From contig NZ_CP068437.1 in the NCBI RefSeq assembly GCF_016757755.1, positions 744,001-808,000 on the forward strand: DNA of 64,000 nucleotides, given 5' to 3'. The notes below the pieces were generated by a model. That model saw only the letters and a program-made list of their open reading frames with translations, was not told the origin of the DNA and made no database searches. This document shows positions 53,744-63,714 of this stretch, in pieces. A program made the position numbers and the translations under genes. Position 1 is the first letter of the stretch. Every line of letters begins with the position of its first letter. The stretch comes from Shewanella sp. KX20019. Its GTDB lineage: Bacteria > Pseudomonadota > Gammaproteobacteria > Enterobacterales > Shewanellaceae.

Positions 53744-53766
53744 AACGTGCTGATATTCAGCACGTT
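53744..53766 (-). terminator. Rho-independent terminator of dcuB
   Basis: On the minus strand AACGTGCTG pairs with CAGCACGTT, followed by TTTGTTT. Confidence 0.82.
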
Positions 53767-53829
53767 CAAGAGTATAACCAGATTAATATTTGGCGTGTTA
53801 GTTTGATTATGTATCAGCGCTAAATGTCG

Positions 53830-55146
53830 CTAGTTAATCGCCATTGATATGAAGTAACCGATAAATGTTGCGGTCACTACGCCAATAAATCCTGGCACAA
53901 TGAAGCTATGATTCAAGACGTACTTACCAATATGAGTGGTGCCAGTTCTATCAAAGCTAATTGCCGCTAAATCGCTCGGGTAGAATGGGAAGAAGAAGTA
54001 AGCATAACAAGCCGGCAATACACCGATAAGTACAGGTGCAGGGATCCCGAGTGAGAAACCTAATGGCAGCATAATGGTTAAGGTCGCTGCTTGGCTCTTT
54101 AAGAAGATAGACGCCACAAACATCGCAATTGCAAATGACCAAGGATGAGCATGGACGACATCACTCACCGATTCGATTAAATAGCTCTTGTGGTAGCCAA
54201 TAATGGTGTCGCTTAACCAAGCAATACCAAAGATTATGACCACCGCAGTCATGCCTGCGATAAAGACATTACTGTTAACGATTTTTTTCGGGTCAACCTT
54301 GGTGGCTAATAGAATAAGTGCGCCAACCGACAGCATCATAAACTGAATGGCGACTGACATTTTTACCCCTTCAGGCAGTAGCTCTTTGCTAAACATGGCT
54401 AAGCCAATGACAGCTAGAATGCCGAGCAGGAATATGCTTAAGCCTTTCTTGGCGATGCTGTCACTTTTAGCAACATCATTAGTCTCAATATCGGCATCAA
54501 TGAGACTATTTTTAAACTCTGCATCTAGCAGTCGAGTTTGAAACTCTTTGTCTTTATCAAGATCTTTACCTCGCTTTAAGCTCCAAGCTGAGGCGACTAA
54601 AACACCGATTAATGTTGAAGGGATGGTGACTAGCAACACATCTACTAGGCCGATATCGAGCTTGTTTTCCATTGATGTAGCAATAACAACGGCAGCCGCA
54701 GCAGCAATTGGGCTGGCTGTTATCCCCATTTGCGAAGCAACGGTGGCCATCGCTAACGGGCGCTCAGGTCGAATGCCTTTCTTATAAGCAACATCATAAA
54801 TCACCGGTAGCAGTGGGTAGACCGAGTGCCCCGTTCCTACCAGCACAGTTAGTGAGTATGTACATAGAGGACCCAGAAACACGATCTGGTTTGGATGTTT
54901 ACGCAGTAGCTTTTCCGCATAGCGAACCAGCAGTTTTAGACCGCCAGTGGCTTCCAGTGTGGCGGAGGCGGCAACAACAGCCAAAATGATCAACATGACG
55001 TTGATAGGAGGAGAGCCTGGTGCAACGCCAAATACAAAGGCAAGAATGGAAACGCCTAAGCCACCTAAAAGGCCGAAGGCAACGCCGCCGTGGCGGATCC
55101 CAACAAAGATGACAGCCAACAGTAACAGCATATGCACAAAAAACAT
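53830..55146 (-). CDS. dcuB: Anaerobic C4-dicarboxylate transporter, DcuB type
   Basis: The 438-residue protein with about twelve membrane helices aligns with E. coli DcuB throughout: GLLGGLGVSILAFVFGVAPG, INVMLIILAVVAASATLEATGG (in two parts), VLVGTGHSVYPLLPVIYDVA, YPSDLAAISFDRTGTTHIGK. DcuB exchanges external fumarate for internal succinate during fumarate respiration at the inner membrane. It is closer to DcuB than DcuA by these segments. An upstream Fnr or Crp site is expected, but I saw no convincing palindrome. Confidence 0.93.
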   Translation of the reverse strand: MFFVHMLLLLAVIFVGIRHGGVAFGLLGGLGVSILAFVFGVAPGSPPINVMLIILAVVAASATLEATGGLKLLVRYAEKLLRKHPNQIVFLGPLCTYSLTVLVGTGHSVYPLLPVIYDVAYKKGIRPERPLAMATVASQMGITASPIAAAAAVVIATSMENKLDIGLVDVLLVTIPSTLIGVLVASAWSLKRGKDLDKDKEFQTRLLDAEFKNSLIDADIETNDVAKSDSIAKKGLSIFLLGILAVIGLAMFSKELLPEGVKMSVAIQFMMLSVGALILLATKVDPKKIVNSNVFIAGMTAVVIIFGIAWLSDTIIGYHKSYLIESVSDVVHAHPWSFAIAMFVASIFLKSQAATLTIMLPLGFSLGIPAPVLIGVLPACYAYFFFPFYPSDLAAISFDRTGTTHIGKYVLNHSFIVPGFIGVVTATFIGYFISMAIN

Positions 55147-55750
55147 CGTGTGTCCCTTCTTGTAGTGAGCGGAGGTGTTCTTGGTTAAGAGTAGTGGCTA
55201 TTTGCTGCGCAGATAGCCCAGTGATTACTGATTTATACCGTATGTTATCGATTGCTTAAATAGTCGGTGTTCAGCAAGGTGATATAGCGCATTAGATCAT
55301 GGCGGTTGTCTTTAAGAAGTGTGAGCTAACTTAAGCGCAGTTTGCTAGTCAAAATTTGGTATATCCCCATCCTGCTAAATTCTGCACCTTCAGCTCAGAT
55401 GGGTATAGAACGATAGTCGGCAGTGCTTTCTGCTGCTATTGGTGTTTGTACTGCAATAAAATAATGAGAAATAGCGGTGTTGTTTATTTTATAGACTAGG
55501 TTTTTAGTGTAGAATCGCGCTTTATTATAATTTAAGAGGAAATTACTCACTGTGTTAATGACGCCGCCCTAACGTTTCGCCCTCCCTATAGCTTTCATTG
55601 CTAACTAAGCATCACGCTTATTTCTTTGCGCTTGTTAATTCGTTGTCAATGACTTCGATAGTTTTCCGCGCCAAAATTTTATCAAAAAAGCACGCATATC
55701 ACTCCAGTCTAATCTCTGGTGCGAACTGCCGTGCGTAAACTGAGAGTTTA
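55147..55750. other. Divergent promoter region between dcuB and the SulP gene
   Basis: About 600 bases with no gene recognised. It is long for such a gap and A/T-rich at 55455-55530. No clear Fnr, Crp or other operator and no riboswitch was identified. Confidence 0.45.
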
Positions 55751-57238
55751 ATGTTTAAAAATTTCAAAATAGATTGGTTATCTAATATCCGTGGCGACTT
55801 GCTCGCGGGTCTCGTTGTAGCGTTAGCCCTAATTCCTGAGGCTATCGCATTCTCGATTATTGCTGGTGTCGATCCTAAAGTCGGCTTGTATGCCTCATTT
55901 AGTATTTCGGTCGTTATCGCCTTTACGGGCGGTAGATCTGGCATGATCTCTGCGGCAACAGGCGCGATGGCGCTGTTGATGATCACCCTAGTGAAAGAGC
56001 ATGGTTTGCAGTATTTGCTTGCGGCTACGGTATTGACGGGGGTGTTGCAGATTTTAGCGGGATATTTAAAACTGGGTAATTTGATGCGATTTGTATCGCG
56101 ATCCGTGGTTACCGGTTTTGTTAATGCTTTGGCTATTCTGATTTTTATGGCGCAGTTACCCGAACTCACTAATGTTACTTGGCACGTGTATGCGATGACA
56201 CTAGCGGGTCTTGCTATTATCTATCTGTTCCCTTATCTGCCGGTTATTGGCAAATTAATTCCCTCGCCATTGATCTGTATTGTTGGCTTAACTGTGTTTG
56301 CTATGATGTTCAATATCGATGTGCGCACCGTGGGTGACATGGGAGATTTGCCCGATACTTTACCGATATTTTTGTGGCCTGATGTGCCATTAAACTTAGA
56401 AACATTAATGATTGTATTGCCTTATGCGATGGCGCTTGCAGTCGTCGGATTATTAGAGTCGATGATGACGGCAACTATTGTCGATGATCTTACCGATACC
56501 AGCAGTGATAAAAACCGTGAATGTAAGGGACAAGGACTTGCTAACATATCTACTGGTTTGTTAGGTGGTATGGCGGGTTGCGCTATGATTGGTCAATCGA
56601 TGATTAATATCAAATCGGGTGGACGTGGACGTTTATCGAGCTTAGCCGCGGGTATGTATCTATTGATAATGGTGGTCTTTCTTGGCCCTTGGTTAAAACA
56701 AATCCCCATGGCCGCATTGGTTGCAGTAATGATTATGGTAGCAATCGGTACGTTCTCATGGCGCTCAATTATCGATATGAAAAAACATCCACTGTCGACC
56801 AATATTGTGATGCTAGCAACAGTTGCTATGGTCGTCGCCACACATAATCTGGCAATCGGTGTGTTTGTCGGCGTCCTGCTTGCTTCCCTATTCTTTGCCA
56901 ACAAGATTAGCCGGATGATGGTGGTTCGGAGTAATGTGGCTGATAGTGACAGTGGTGAATATCGCGTGATTGGTCAAGTGTTCTTTGCCTCCTCGGATAA
57001 GTTTACAGAATCGTTTGATTTTAAAGAGGTACTTGAGTCGGTCACTATTGATTTGTCAGCTGCTCATTTTTGGGATGTGACTGCGGTGTCAGCTTTAGAT
57101 AAAGTGGTGATTAAGTTCCGCCGCGAGGGGACGCATGTGCATCTTATCGGTATGAACCAAGCCACTCGTACCATTGTCGATAAGTTCGGCGTACACGATA
57201 AACCCGAAGAAGTTGAAAGACTACTGGCAGGACATTAA
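55751..57238 (+). CDS. SulP-family anion transporter (with STAS domain)
   Basis: The 495-residue protein has about eleven to twelve membrane helices beginning with the SulP motif RGDLLAGLVVALALIPEAIA, and a C-terminal STAS domain (about 390-490, SVTIDLSAAHFWDVTAVSAL). Family members move sulfate, bicarbonate or other anions, some with sodium. The substrate is not readable. A two-domain Usp protein gene starts 13 bases after its stop, so the two form an operon; this pairing suggests bicarbonate or another stress-linked anion but is only inference. Confidence 0.88.
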   Translation: MFKNFKIDWLSNIRGDLLAGLVVALALIPEAIAFSIIAGVDPKVGLYASFSISVVIAFTGGRSGMISAATGAMALLMITLVKEHGLQYLLAATVLTGVLQILAGYLKLGNLMRFVSRSVVTGFVNALAILIFMAQLPELTNVTWHVYAMTLAGLAIIYLFPYLPVIGKLIPSPLICIVGLTVFAMMFNIDVRTVGDMGDLPDTLPIFLWPDVPLNLETLMIVLPYAMALAVVGLLESMMTATIVDDLTDTSSDKNRECKGQGLANISTGLLGGMAGCAMIGQSMINIKSGGRGRLSSLAAGMYLLIMVVFLGPWLKQIPMAALVAVMIMVAIGTFSWRSIIDMKKHPLSTNIVMLATVAMVVATHNLAIGVFVGVLLASLFFANKISRMMVVRSNVADSDSGEYRVIGQVFFASSDKFTESFDFKEVLESVTIDLSAAHFWDVTAVSALDKVVIKFRREGTHVHLIGMNQATRTIVDKFGVHDKPEEVERLLAGH

Positions 57239-57251
57239 GAGGATGACACAG

Positions 57252-58097
57252 ATGAAGAATATTATTGCGTGTATTGATGGCTCAAAATTGACGCTAGCGA
57301 CCTGTGAAGCCAGTGCTTGGGTGGCACAGAAAGTGAGTGCACCGTTAACCCTATTGCATGTGCTCGACAGAACTACTCGACCTGTGATCAGTGAGCTGTC
57401 AGGTCAGATAGGCCTTGGTAGTCAAGAAGATCTGCTCAATGAACTAGTGGAGCTCGATGAGCTGCGCAGTAAAGTTGCCCTTAAGCACGGTAAGCAGTTA
57501 CTTGCAGATGCCGAGGAGTTAGCGCAGCTGAGAGGCGTTAATGATATCTATAAATTACAACGTCATGGAAATTTGCTGGAGACGCTAACCGATCTAGAGC
57601 AATCACTAAGATTATTAGTGATTGGAAAGTCGGGTGAAGACCATAGCAGCACTAACACTATCGGCTCACAGCTTGAAAGTGTGATTAGAACGATTAAAGC
57701 GCATACCCTTGTTGTTAGTGAAACCTTCGAGGTGCCGAGGTCGTATATGATCGCCTTTGATGGCAGTGCAGCCAGCGACAAGTTGATTGAAAAAGCGATT
57801 AAGACGCCCTTGCTTGTTGGACTTGAGTGTCACCTAGTGATGATTAATAGCTCTGGCGACAAGAGTGAGGCTTTTCAACAAGCGGCGCTGCGACTTCATG
57901 AAGCTGGGGTAATGGTAACTGAACGAGTACTGACAGGGCATGTGGATGACGCATTGCTAGAGTACCAACAGCAACAGCAGCTAGGGATGATAGTGATGGG
58001 AGCTTATGGGCATAGCAAACTACGTCAGTATTTTGTGGGTAGCAATACCACGCAGGTGCTAATAAAAAGCACTGTGCCATTGTTGTTGATCCGCTAA
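57252..58097 (+). CDS. Two-domain universal stress protein (UspA family)
   Basis: The 281-residue protein has two tandem Usp domains (about 1-145 and 150-281). The first opens MKNIIACIDGSKLTLATCEA; the second ends with GMIVMGAYGHSKLRQYFVGS, the nucleotide-binding G-x2-G-x9-G[ST]-type loop. AAGAGG at 57237-57242 is 9 bases before the ATG at 57252; upstream in-frame starts overlap the SulP gene. It is probably translated with the SulP gene and may modulate its function. It binds ATP or a related nucleotide. Confidence 0.85.
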   Translation: MKNIIACIDGSKLTLATCEASAWVAQKVSAPLTLLHVLDRTTRPVISELSGQIGLGSQEDLLNELVELDELRSKVALKHGKQLLADAEELAQLRGVNDIYKLQRHGNLLETLTDLEQSLRLLVIGKSGEDHSSTNTIGSQLESVIRTIKAHTLVVSETFEVPRSYMIAFDGSAASDKLIEKAIKTPLLVGLECHLVMINSSGDKSEAFQQAALRLHEAGVMVTERVLTGHVDDALLEYQQQQQLGMIVMGAYGHSKLRQYFVGSNTTQVLIKSTVPLLLIR

Positions 58098-58318
58098 CTA
58101 TCCTTGTAAGTACGGTTAAAATATCCAATAAGGGGTGAGCTGATAACTCGCTCACCCTATCAAAACTCGCTAACACCAGCACATCACTCATTTAAAGCGC
58201 AACATACCTAACACTCACCACTTCTTAAGTAAGCTGATATTTAAACGCGAGTTAACTGACAAAGCGCGCAGCAATTGGTTAGAATAACCTAGATTTTTCA
58301 AACTCCAGAGTGACCACC

Positions 58319-59704
58319 ATGCACGTACATATTTTAGGGATCTGTGGCACCTTCATGGGCGGCCTTGCGCTGCTGGCGAGAGCGGAAGGGCACAAGGTAA
58401 CAGGTAGCGATACCAATGTTTACCCGCCAATGAGCACTCAACTAGAAGAGCAAGGGATCGAGCTCATCCAAGGCTTCGACCCTAGCCAATTGGGAAAAAG
58501 TGACGATGATGCGCCGGATCTTGTGGTGATCGGTAATGCCATGAGCCGAGGTAATCCTTGTGTCGAAGCGGTACTTAATCGCGGCCTTAAATATACCTCT
58601 GGACCACAGTTTTTAGCAGAACATATCTTAGCTGAGCGATGGGTGCTCGCAGTGTCTGGCACCCATGGTAAAACCTCCACCTCGAGTATGTTGGCTTGGA
58701 TATTAGAAGACTGCGGCTATGAGCCAGGGTTCTTGATTGGTGGTGTACCGCAAAACTTTGGTGTATCGGCTCGCCTTGGTGGTTCGTCGTTTTTTGTCGT
58801 TGAAGCTGATGAATACGACAGCGCCTTTTTTGATAAGCGTTCTAAGTTTGTCCACTATCAACCGCGCACCTTGGTTATTAATAACCTAGAGTTTGATCAT
58901 GCTGATATTTTTGATGATCTTAAAGCGATCCAGCGCCAATTTAATCACGTAATACGTACGGTGCCCGGCGAGGGGAAAGTGATCTGGCCAGCGGATGCGC
59001 AAAGTGTGCAGCAGGTTATTGCGTTAGGCTGCTGGAGTGAGCAAGAGACTTATCATTTAGATGCGGTCACCCAGGGCTGGCACGCCAATAACCTTAGCGA
59101 TGATGGTCACCAGTTTGAAGTGTTCTTCAATGGGGAGCTGCAAGGAGTTGTCGATTGGCAACTTATTGGCCAGCACAATATCGAAAACGCAGTAATGGCG
59201 ATTGCGGCGGCGAGGCATGTTGGTGTTATGCCTGATGCTGCGATTGCAGCATTAATAAAATTTGCGCCACCTAAGCGTCGTATGGAACTGATTGGTACCG
59301 TTAAAGGTGTCGAAATTTATGACGACTTTGCCCATCATCCAACGGCGATAGCGACCTCGCTAGCAGGTATGCGCGCCAAAGTCGGTAATCGCAAGGTGAC
59401 GGTGATATTAGAACCACGGTCAAACACCATGAAGAGCGGCGTCCATAAGGACACCTTAGCCAAATCGTTGGCCTTGGCTAGCAATGTGTTTTTATATCAA
59501 GCCGGTAATATCGATTGGGACATCAGCACCGCTATGGCTGCAGCTTCTGTGCCTGTTGATGTTTTGTTTGATATTGAGCAGATAATCGCGCAAGTCGTTG
59601 CTCAGGCTGATAGTGGAGATACTATCATTGTCATGAGTAACGGTGGTTTTGGCGGTTTACATCAAAAACTGCTGGCTAAATTAAGCCATAACGATAAACA
59701 CTAA
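58319..59704 (+). CDS. mpl: UDP-N-acetylmuramate:L-alanyl-gamma-D-glutamyl-meso-diaminopimelate ligase
   Basis: The 461-residue Mur ligase begins MHVHILGICGTFMGGLALLA. It has the ATP loop SGTHGKTSTSSML, the central VVEADEYDSAFFDKRSKFVH and FAHHPTAIATSL. Mpl re-attaches recovered muropeptide tripeptide to UDP-MurNAc in cell wall recycling. The ATG at 58319 is the family start; a GTG at 58310 is a weaker option. It is followed within 20 bases by ubiX. Confidence 0.95.
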   Translation: MHVHILGICGTFMGGLALLARAEGHKVTGSDTNVYPPMSTQLEEQGIELIQGFDPSQLGKSDDDAPDLVVIGNAMSRGNPCVEAVLNRGLKYTSGPQFLAEHILAERWVLAVSGTHGKTSTSSMLAWILEDCGYEPGFLIGGVPQNFGVSARLGGSSFFVVEADEYDSAFFDKRSKFVHYQPRTLVINNLEFDHADIFDDLKAIQRQFNHVIRTVPGEGKVIWPADAQSVQQVIALGCWSEQETYHLDAVTQGWHANNLSDDGHQFEVFFNGELQGVVDWQLIGQHNIENAVMAIAAARHVGVMPDAAIAALIKFAPPKRRMELIGTVKGVEIYDDFAHHPTAIATSLAGMRAKVGNRKVTVILEPRSNTMKSGVHKDTLAKSLALASNVFLYQAGNIDWDISTAMAAASVPVDVLFDIEQIIAQVVAQADSGDTIIVMSNGGFGGLHQKLLAKLSHNDKH

Positions 59705-59723
59705 CACAGGTAAATTATTAGCC

Positions 59724-60368
59724 ATGAGTGTGACATATCATAAAGCAGACAAGTCTATTAGTCTGGCTTGGACCGGCGCTTCAGGCGCTCCTTATGGTTT
59801 GAGATTACTAGAGATTCTGCTTAAAAGTGATTATCAAGTCTTCTTGATGATCTCTTCGGCGGCGAGAGTGGTATTAGCCACGGAGCAAGGCTTGCAATTG
59901 AGTGCCAATAGCGCAAAAGCGCAAGCACAGTTATTAGCCCAGTTTGGCGATGTGGCTGGCGAACTTATTGTATTGGGTAAAGAGGAGTGGTTTTCACCGC
60001 CAGCATCAGGCTCCGCGGCGCCAAAACAGATGGTCATTTGCCCGTGTAGTACGGGAACATTAGCCTCTGTTGCTACTGGTATGAGTAATAATTTGCTCCA
60101 AAGAGCAGCCGATGTTGTCATAAAAGAGCGTGGTCAATTAATCCTGGTTCCTAGAGAAACTCCATTTAGCGCCATACACTTAGAGCACATGTTGTCGCTA
60201 TCGCGATTGGGCGTAACCATTATGCCTGCAGCACCAGGCTTTTATCATAATCCCAAATCGATTGAAGATCTGGTAGACTTTATGGTCGCTCGAATTCTTG
60301 ATCATTTGGGCGTTGACCATGCATTAACGAATCGCTGGGGGTATAATGCCAGCGACATCGACTACTGA
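59724..60368 (+). CDS. ubiX: Flavin prenyltransferase
   Basis: The 214-residue protein has the UbiX layout: SLAWTGASGAPYGLRLLEIL, ICPCSTGTLASVATGMSNNL, LILVPRETPFSAIHLEHMLS and IMPAAPGFYHNPKSIEDLVD. It attaches a dimethylallyl group to FMN to give the prenylated cofactor of the decarboxylase UbiD in ubiquinone synthesis. The gene lies between mpl and hpt, with a few bases to the hpt start, so the three are likely one operon. Confidence 0.95.
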   Translation: MSVTYHKADKSISLAWTGASGAPYGLRLLEILLKSDYQVFLMISSAARVVLATEQGLQLSANSAKAQAQLLAQFGDVAGELIVLGKEEWFSPPASGSAAPKQMVICPCSTGTLASVATGMSNNLLQRAADVVIKERGQLILVPRETPFSAIHLEHMLSLSRLGVTIMPAAPGFYHNPKSIEDLVDFMVARILDHLGVDHALTNRWGYNASDIDY

Positions 60369-60375
60369 GAGTTTT

Positions 60376-60909
60376 ATGAAACACACCACTGAAGTGATGA
60401 TCTCTGCCGAAGAGATCGATCAAAAATTGGATATATTGGCTGAGCAGATTAATACGCACTATGCCGATAGTGATCGCCTATTAATGGTCGGTCTACTCAA
60501 GGGTTCTGTTGTATTTATGGCAGATCTTTGTCGACGTATTAAGGGCCACGTAGAGATCGATTTTATGTCGGTATCAAGTTATGGCAATGCCATGACCAGT
60601 AGCCGCGACGTAAAAATCCTTAAAGACGTGCAGTCCGATATTCAGGGGCGTGATGTACTGATTGTTGAAGATCTGATTGATTCTGGTAATACCCTAAATA
60701 AGGTACGTGAGATCTTGATGATCCGCGAACCAAAAAGTTTAGCGCTATGTACCTTGCTTGATAAGCCACAACGTCGTGAGGTTGATGTCCCTGTCGACTT
60801 TATCGGCTTTACCATTCCCGATGAGTTTATCGTTGGTTATGGTATCGACTATGCGGAGCAGTATCGTAATCTGCCTTACATCGCGAAAGTCATCCCGCTA
60901 GAAGATTAA
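60376..60909 (+). CDS. hpt: Hypoxanthine phosphoribosyltransferase
   Basis: The 177-residue enzyme has the PRPP-binding signature VLIVEDLIDSGNTL and the flexible-loop region SVSSYGNAMTSS. It converts hypoxanthine and PRPP to IMP in purine salvage. The ATG at 60376 begins the known N-terminus (MKHTTEVMISAEEI); the frame extends ten codons upstream into ubiX. It could use purine bases derived from the scavenging block at 8-17 kb. A terminator follows. Confidence 0.93.
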   Translation: MKHTTEVMISAEEIDQKLDILAEQINTHYADSDRLLMVGLLKGSVVFMADLCRRIKGHVEIDFMSVSSYGNAMTSSRDVKILKDVQSDIQGRDVLIVEDLIDSGNTLNKVREILMIREPKSLALCTLLDKPQRREVDVPVDFIGFTIPDEFIVGYGIDYAEQYRNLPYIAKVIPLED

Positions 60910-60993
60910 TATTGTCTCTTCGGCTTATATCGGGTTTTGATGCTGATTGGCGTTAAACCGATAAACCAGCTGGGAGCACTATTTATACTAATG

Positions 60994-61019
60994 ACTCCCG
61001 CGATTGCGGGAGTTTTTGT
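60994..61019 (+). terminator. Rho-independent terminator after hpt
   Basis: ACTCCCGC pairs with GCGGGAGT, followed by TTTTGTTT. Confidence 0.9.
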
Positions 61020-61048
61020 TTACTTGATACAGAGTGATTGGAATAACC

Positions 61049-61993
61049 ATGGCAAACACAGAAGCCGCCTTAGTTATCGACTCCTTAAAAAAAACCTATA
61101 AAGGCGGAGTTGAAGCAGTAAAGGGCATAAGCTTGACAGTAAATAAGGGTGATTTTTTTGCGCTACTAGGGCCAAATGGAGCGGGTAAATCAACCACCAT
61201 TGGTGTTATTAGCTCATTGGTACAGAAGAGTTCAGGAAGCGTATCTGTTTTTGGGCATGACATTGATAGGGAGCTCGAACTCGCCAAGCTGAGCATAGGT
61301 TTAGTGCCGCAAGAGTTTAATTTCAATCAGTTTGAAACGGTATTACAAATTGTTGTCAACCAAGCGGGCTACTACGGCGTCAAGAAAGAGGTGGCACTAG
61401 AGCGTGCTGAAAAGCACCTTAGTCAGCTCGATCTATGGCAAAAACGCAACAGCCCTGCACGTGAACTCTCTGGTGGCATGAAGCGCCGTCTAATGATTGC
61501 GCGGGCACTAATGCACGAACCGCAATTGTTGATTTTGGATGAACCCACAGCAGGTGTAGATATTGAACTTCGCCGCTCTATGTGGACTTTTCTTACCGAG
61601 CTAAATGAGCAGGGGGTGACGATTATTCTCACTACTCATTATTTAGAAGAAGCAGAAATGCTCTGTCGTAATATCGGTATTATCGACAAAGGTGTACTGG
61701 TGGAATGCACCAGTATGAAATCTTTGCTTAGTCGCTTGAATATGGAAACTTTTATTCTTGATTTGGGTTGTGACCTGAATGAGAAACCCACTCTTGAACA
61801 GACAACATGTCGCTTAACGGATCCACATACCTTAGAGGTTGATGTGGCAAAAGAGCAAAGTCTAAACGACGTTTTTGTACAGCTGAATGCACTTAATATT
61901 CAAGTGTTGTCGATGCGTAATAAGGCCAACCGTTTAGAAGAACTGTTCGTTGAATTAGTCGAGAAAGGCAAGGTATCAGGGGCCGAGAAATGA
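61049..61993 (+). CDS. yadG: ABC transporter ATP-binding protein, YadG-like
   Basis: The 314-residue ATPase has Walker A GPNGAGKST, the signature ELSGGMKRRL and Walker B LLILDEPTAGVD, plus a C-terminal extension of about 80 residues as in drug or polysaccharide exporters. It pairs with the permease gene that overlaps its stop codon (ATGA). GGAATAACC precedes the ATG at 61049, which is preferred over a start five codons upstream. The transported substrate is unknown. Confidence 0.93.
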   Translation: MANTEAALVIDSLKKTYKGGVEAVKGISLTVNKGDFFALLGPNGAGKSTTIGVISSLVQKSSGSVSVFGHDIDRELELAKLSIGLVPQEFNFNQFETVLQIVVNQAGYYGVKKEVALERAEKHLSQLDLWQKRNSPARELSGGMKRRLMIARALMHEPQLLILDEPTAGVDIELRRSMWTFLTELNEQGVTIILTTHYLEEAEMLCRNIGIIDKGVLVECTSMKSLLSRLNMETFILDLGCDLNEKPTLEQTTCRLTDPHTLEVDVAKEQSLNDVFVQLNALNIQVLSMRNKANRLEELFVELVEKGKVSGAEK

Positions 61994-62766
61994 ATATGAG
62001 AGCGCTGTATTTCACAGCTTTTAAAAGTATCTTAACCAAAGAGATAAACCGTTTTACCCGTATTTGGATCCAAACTCTAGTACCGCCGGCTATCAGCATG
62101 ACCTTGTATTTCCTTATATTTGGTAATTTGGTCGGTAAACGTATTGGTGAGATGGGCGGTGTATCTTATATGGAGTTTATTGCACCAGGTTTAATCATGA
62201 TGGCGGTGATTACCAGCTCCTATTCTAATGTAGCCTCCTCGTTTTTTAGTGCCAAATTTCAGCGTAACTTAGAGGAACTTATTGTTGCCCCTGTGCCGCA
62301 CTATGTGATTATTGCCGGTTATGTCGGGGGCGGTGTTGCTCGTGGTTTATGTGTGGGTGCGATAGTGACGTTGGTAGCGATGTTCTTTGTTGATATCAGC
62401 ATCCAGCACGCAGGATTAGTGGCGGTTACTGTGTTCTTAACTGCGGTATTATTTGCCTTAGGTGGATTAATCAACGCTATTTTTGCCAAGAGTTATGACG
62501 ATATCAGTATTGTTCCGACGTTTGTACTGACGCCGCTGACCTATTTAGGTGGCGTATTTTACTCACTATCGCTACTGCCTGACTTCTGGCAGGGCGTGTC
62601 GGCGCTAAACCCTGTGGTATACATGATCAACGTATTTCGCTTTGGGTTCTTAGGCTATGCGGATATGAGCGTACCGTTCTCAATTGCGGTAATGGTCGGG
62701 TTCTGTGTCAGCTTGTGGAGCTTAGCGTATTACCTTATCTCACGTGGTATCGGTTTAAGAAGTTAA
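61990..62766 (+). CDS. yadH: ABC-2 type permease, YadH-like
   Basis: The 258-residue membrane protein has six helices and the ABC-2 exporter sequence FQRNLEELIVAPVPHYVIIA, TYLGGVFYSLSLLPDFWQGV and ALNPVVYMINVFRFGFLGY. It forms the membrane part of the exporter with YadG; the start overlaps the yadG stop by four bases, so translation is coupled. A strong terminator follows. Confidence 0.93.
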   Translation: MNMRALYFTAFKSILTKEINRFTRIWIQTLVPPAISMTLYFLIFGNLVGKRIGEMGGVSYMEFIAPGLIMMAVITSSYSNVASSFFSAKFQRNLEELIVAPVPHYVIIAGYVGGGVARGLCVGAIVTLVAMFFVDISIQHAGLVAVTVFLTAVLFALGGLINAIFAKSYDDISIVPTFVLTPLTYLGGVFYSLSLLPDFWQGVSALNPVVYMINVFRFGFLGYADMSVPFSIAVMVGFCVSLWSLAYYLISRGIGLRS

Positions 62767-62783
62767 CTGAAAACGCCTGCAAT

Positions 62784-62817
62784 AAAAAAAGCCAACAATC
62801 AAATTGTTGGCTTTTTT
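62784..62817. terminator. Strong bidirectional terminator after yadH
   Basis: AAAAAAAGCCAACAAT pairs with ATTGTTGGCTTTTTT. Confidence 0.93.
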
Positions 62818-62843
62818 ATGGCATATTTTGTGAGGAGGCATGG

Positions 62844-63185
62844 CTAATTTTGCTCGATAAATGCCACTATCTCGAATAGCTGTTCAATGGTATTTAGCGT
62901 CAACTTACTAGTACAGCAGTGGCCGTTTTGACTGGCGTATAGTTGAACAGAATGACGCAGTTCACCTAAAGAAAGTTGTGCAGAGGCACATTGGAGCCTT
63001 GGAGGGTGATCCTCAATAATCAGATAACTATCACCGCAATAATCGATAATAAAGCTATCTTGTAGCACACCAAGCAACTCTGTTTTCTCAAACCAATCTG
63101 GCAGCGATTCGAGTCGCAGCAGTTCATTGCTATTTTTTTGTAGCAGTATGATAGGCCAGCTTACTTGCTCTAATGTGAACATCAT
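62844..63185 (-). CDS. Hypothetical protein, possible accessory protein
   Basis: The 113-residue product (MMFTLEQVSWPIILLQKNSN onwards) has no motif I recognise. It is acidic, has a Cys-rich C-terminal half (HCCTSKL), and no signal or membrane segment. The start at 63185 is placed just after the upstream gene's stop (63191); the frame extends eight codons into that gene. It lies in a small minus-strand operon with the next two genes. Confidence 0.55.
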   Translation of the reverse strand: MMFTLEQVSWPIILLQKNSNELLRLESLPDWFEKTELLGVLQDSFIIDYCGDSYLIIEDHPPRLQCASAQLSLGELRHSVQLYASQNGHCCTSKLTLNTIEQLFEIVAFIEQN

Positions 63186-63190
63186 GAGAG

Positions 63191-63592
63191 TTACAGTTTC
63201 AGAAGCCAAGGGTATTGTATTTGGCAGGCGTAGTCGCTATACGCTTTAGTTTTATCTTCTATGCTATCAGCGATGCCAAACGCATAGCCTTTGACGTAAA
63301 CTAGCACATAAAAAGCTCGTTGTTGACCGTTATCATAGGGTTTTAGCAGCGTATTTAGGCGCAAGTTCAGGGCTATATTATCAATTTTATTGCCATCGCT
63401 CATCGCCAGCTTTGAACAGACTAGCATGTCGGTGATCTCTTTTTTTTCTAGTACCTTATTAGCTGTAGAGATAAAGCCATGCATTCCCATACCACCGCGA
63501 CTAGCGATAATACTCTGTAAGGTGATGTAGGCTAGACTTGTGCCTAATAGCAATCCAAAGATGAAGAGAGTGATATAACTGAGTTTGCGCAT
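63191..63592 (-). CDS. Hypothetical membrane-anchored protein
   Basis: The 133-residue protein has one N-terminal hydrophobic helix (YITLFIFGLLLGTSLAYITL) and a periplasmic domain with Cys residues (DMLVCSKLAMSD, DYACQIQYPW) that could pair. I do not recognise the family. It overlaps or abuts the following gene and is likely cotranscribed. Confidence 0.6.
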   Translation of the reverse strand: MRKLSYITLFIFGLLLGTSLAYITLQSIIASRGGMGMHGFISTANKVLEKKEITDMLVCSKLAMSDGNKIDNIALNLRLNTLLKPYDNGQQRAFYVLVYVKGYAFGIADSIEDKTKAYSDYACQIQYPWLLKL

Positions 63593-63714
63593 GATATTAC
63601 CGGGGTTTAGTGTCGGGCTAATAATATATTAACCCAGAGGCTTACAAAGCGGGGCGCTGATGTGTATTTTTGTGGTGTTTGTTGGCAAGACATTCAGGTA
63701 TTAAGCGTAAATCG

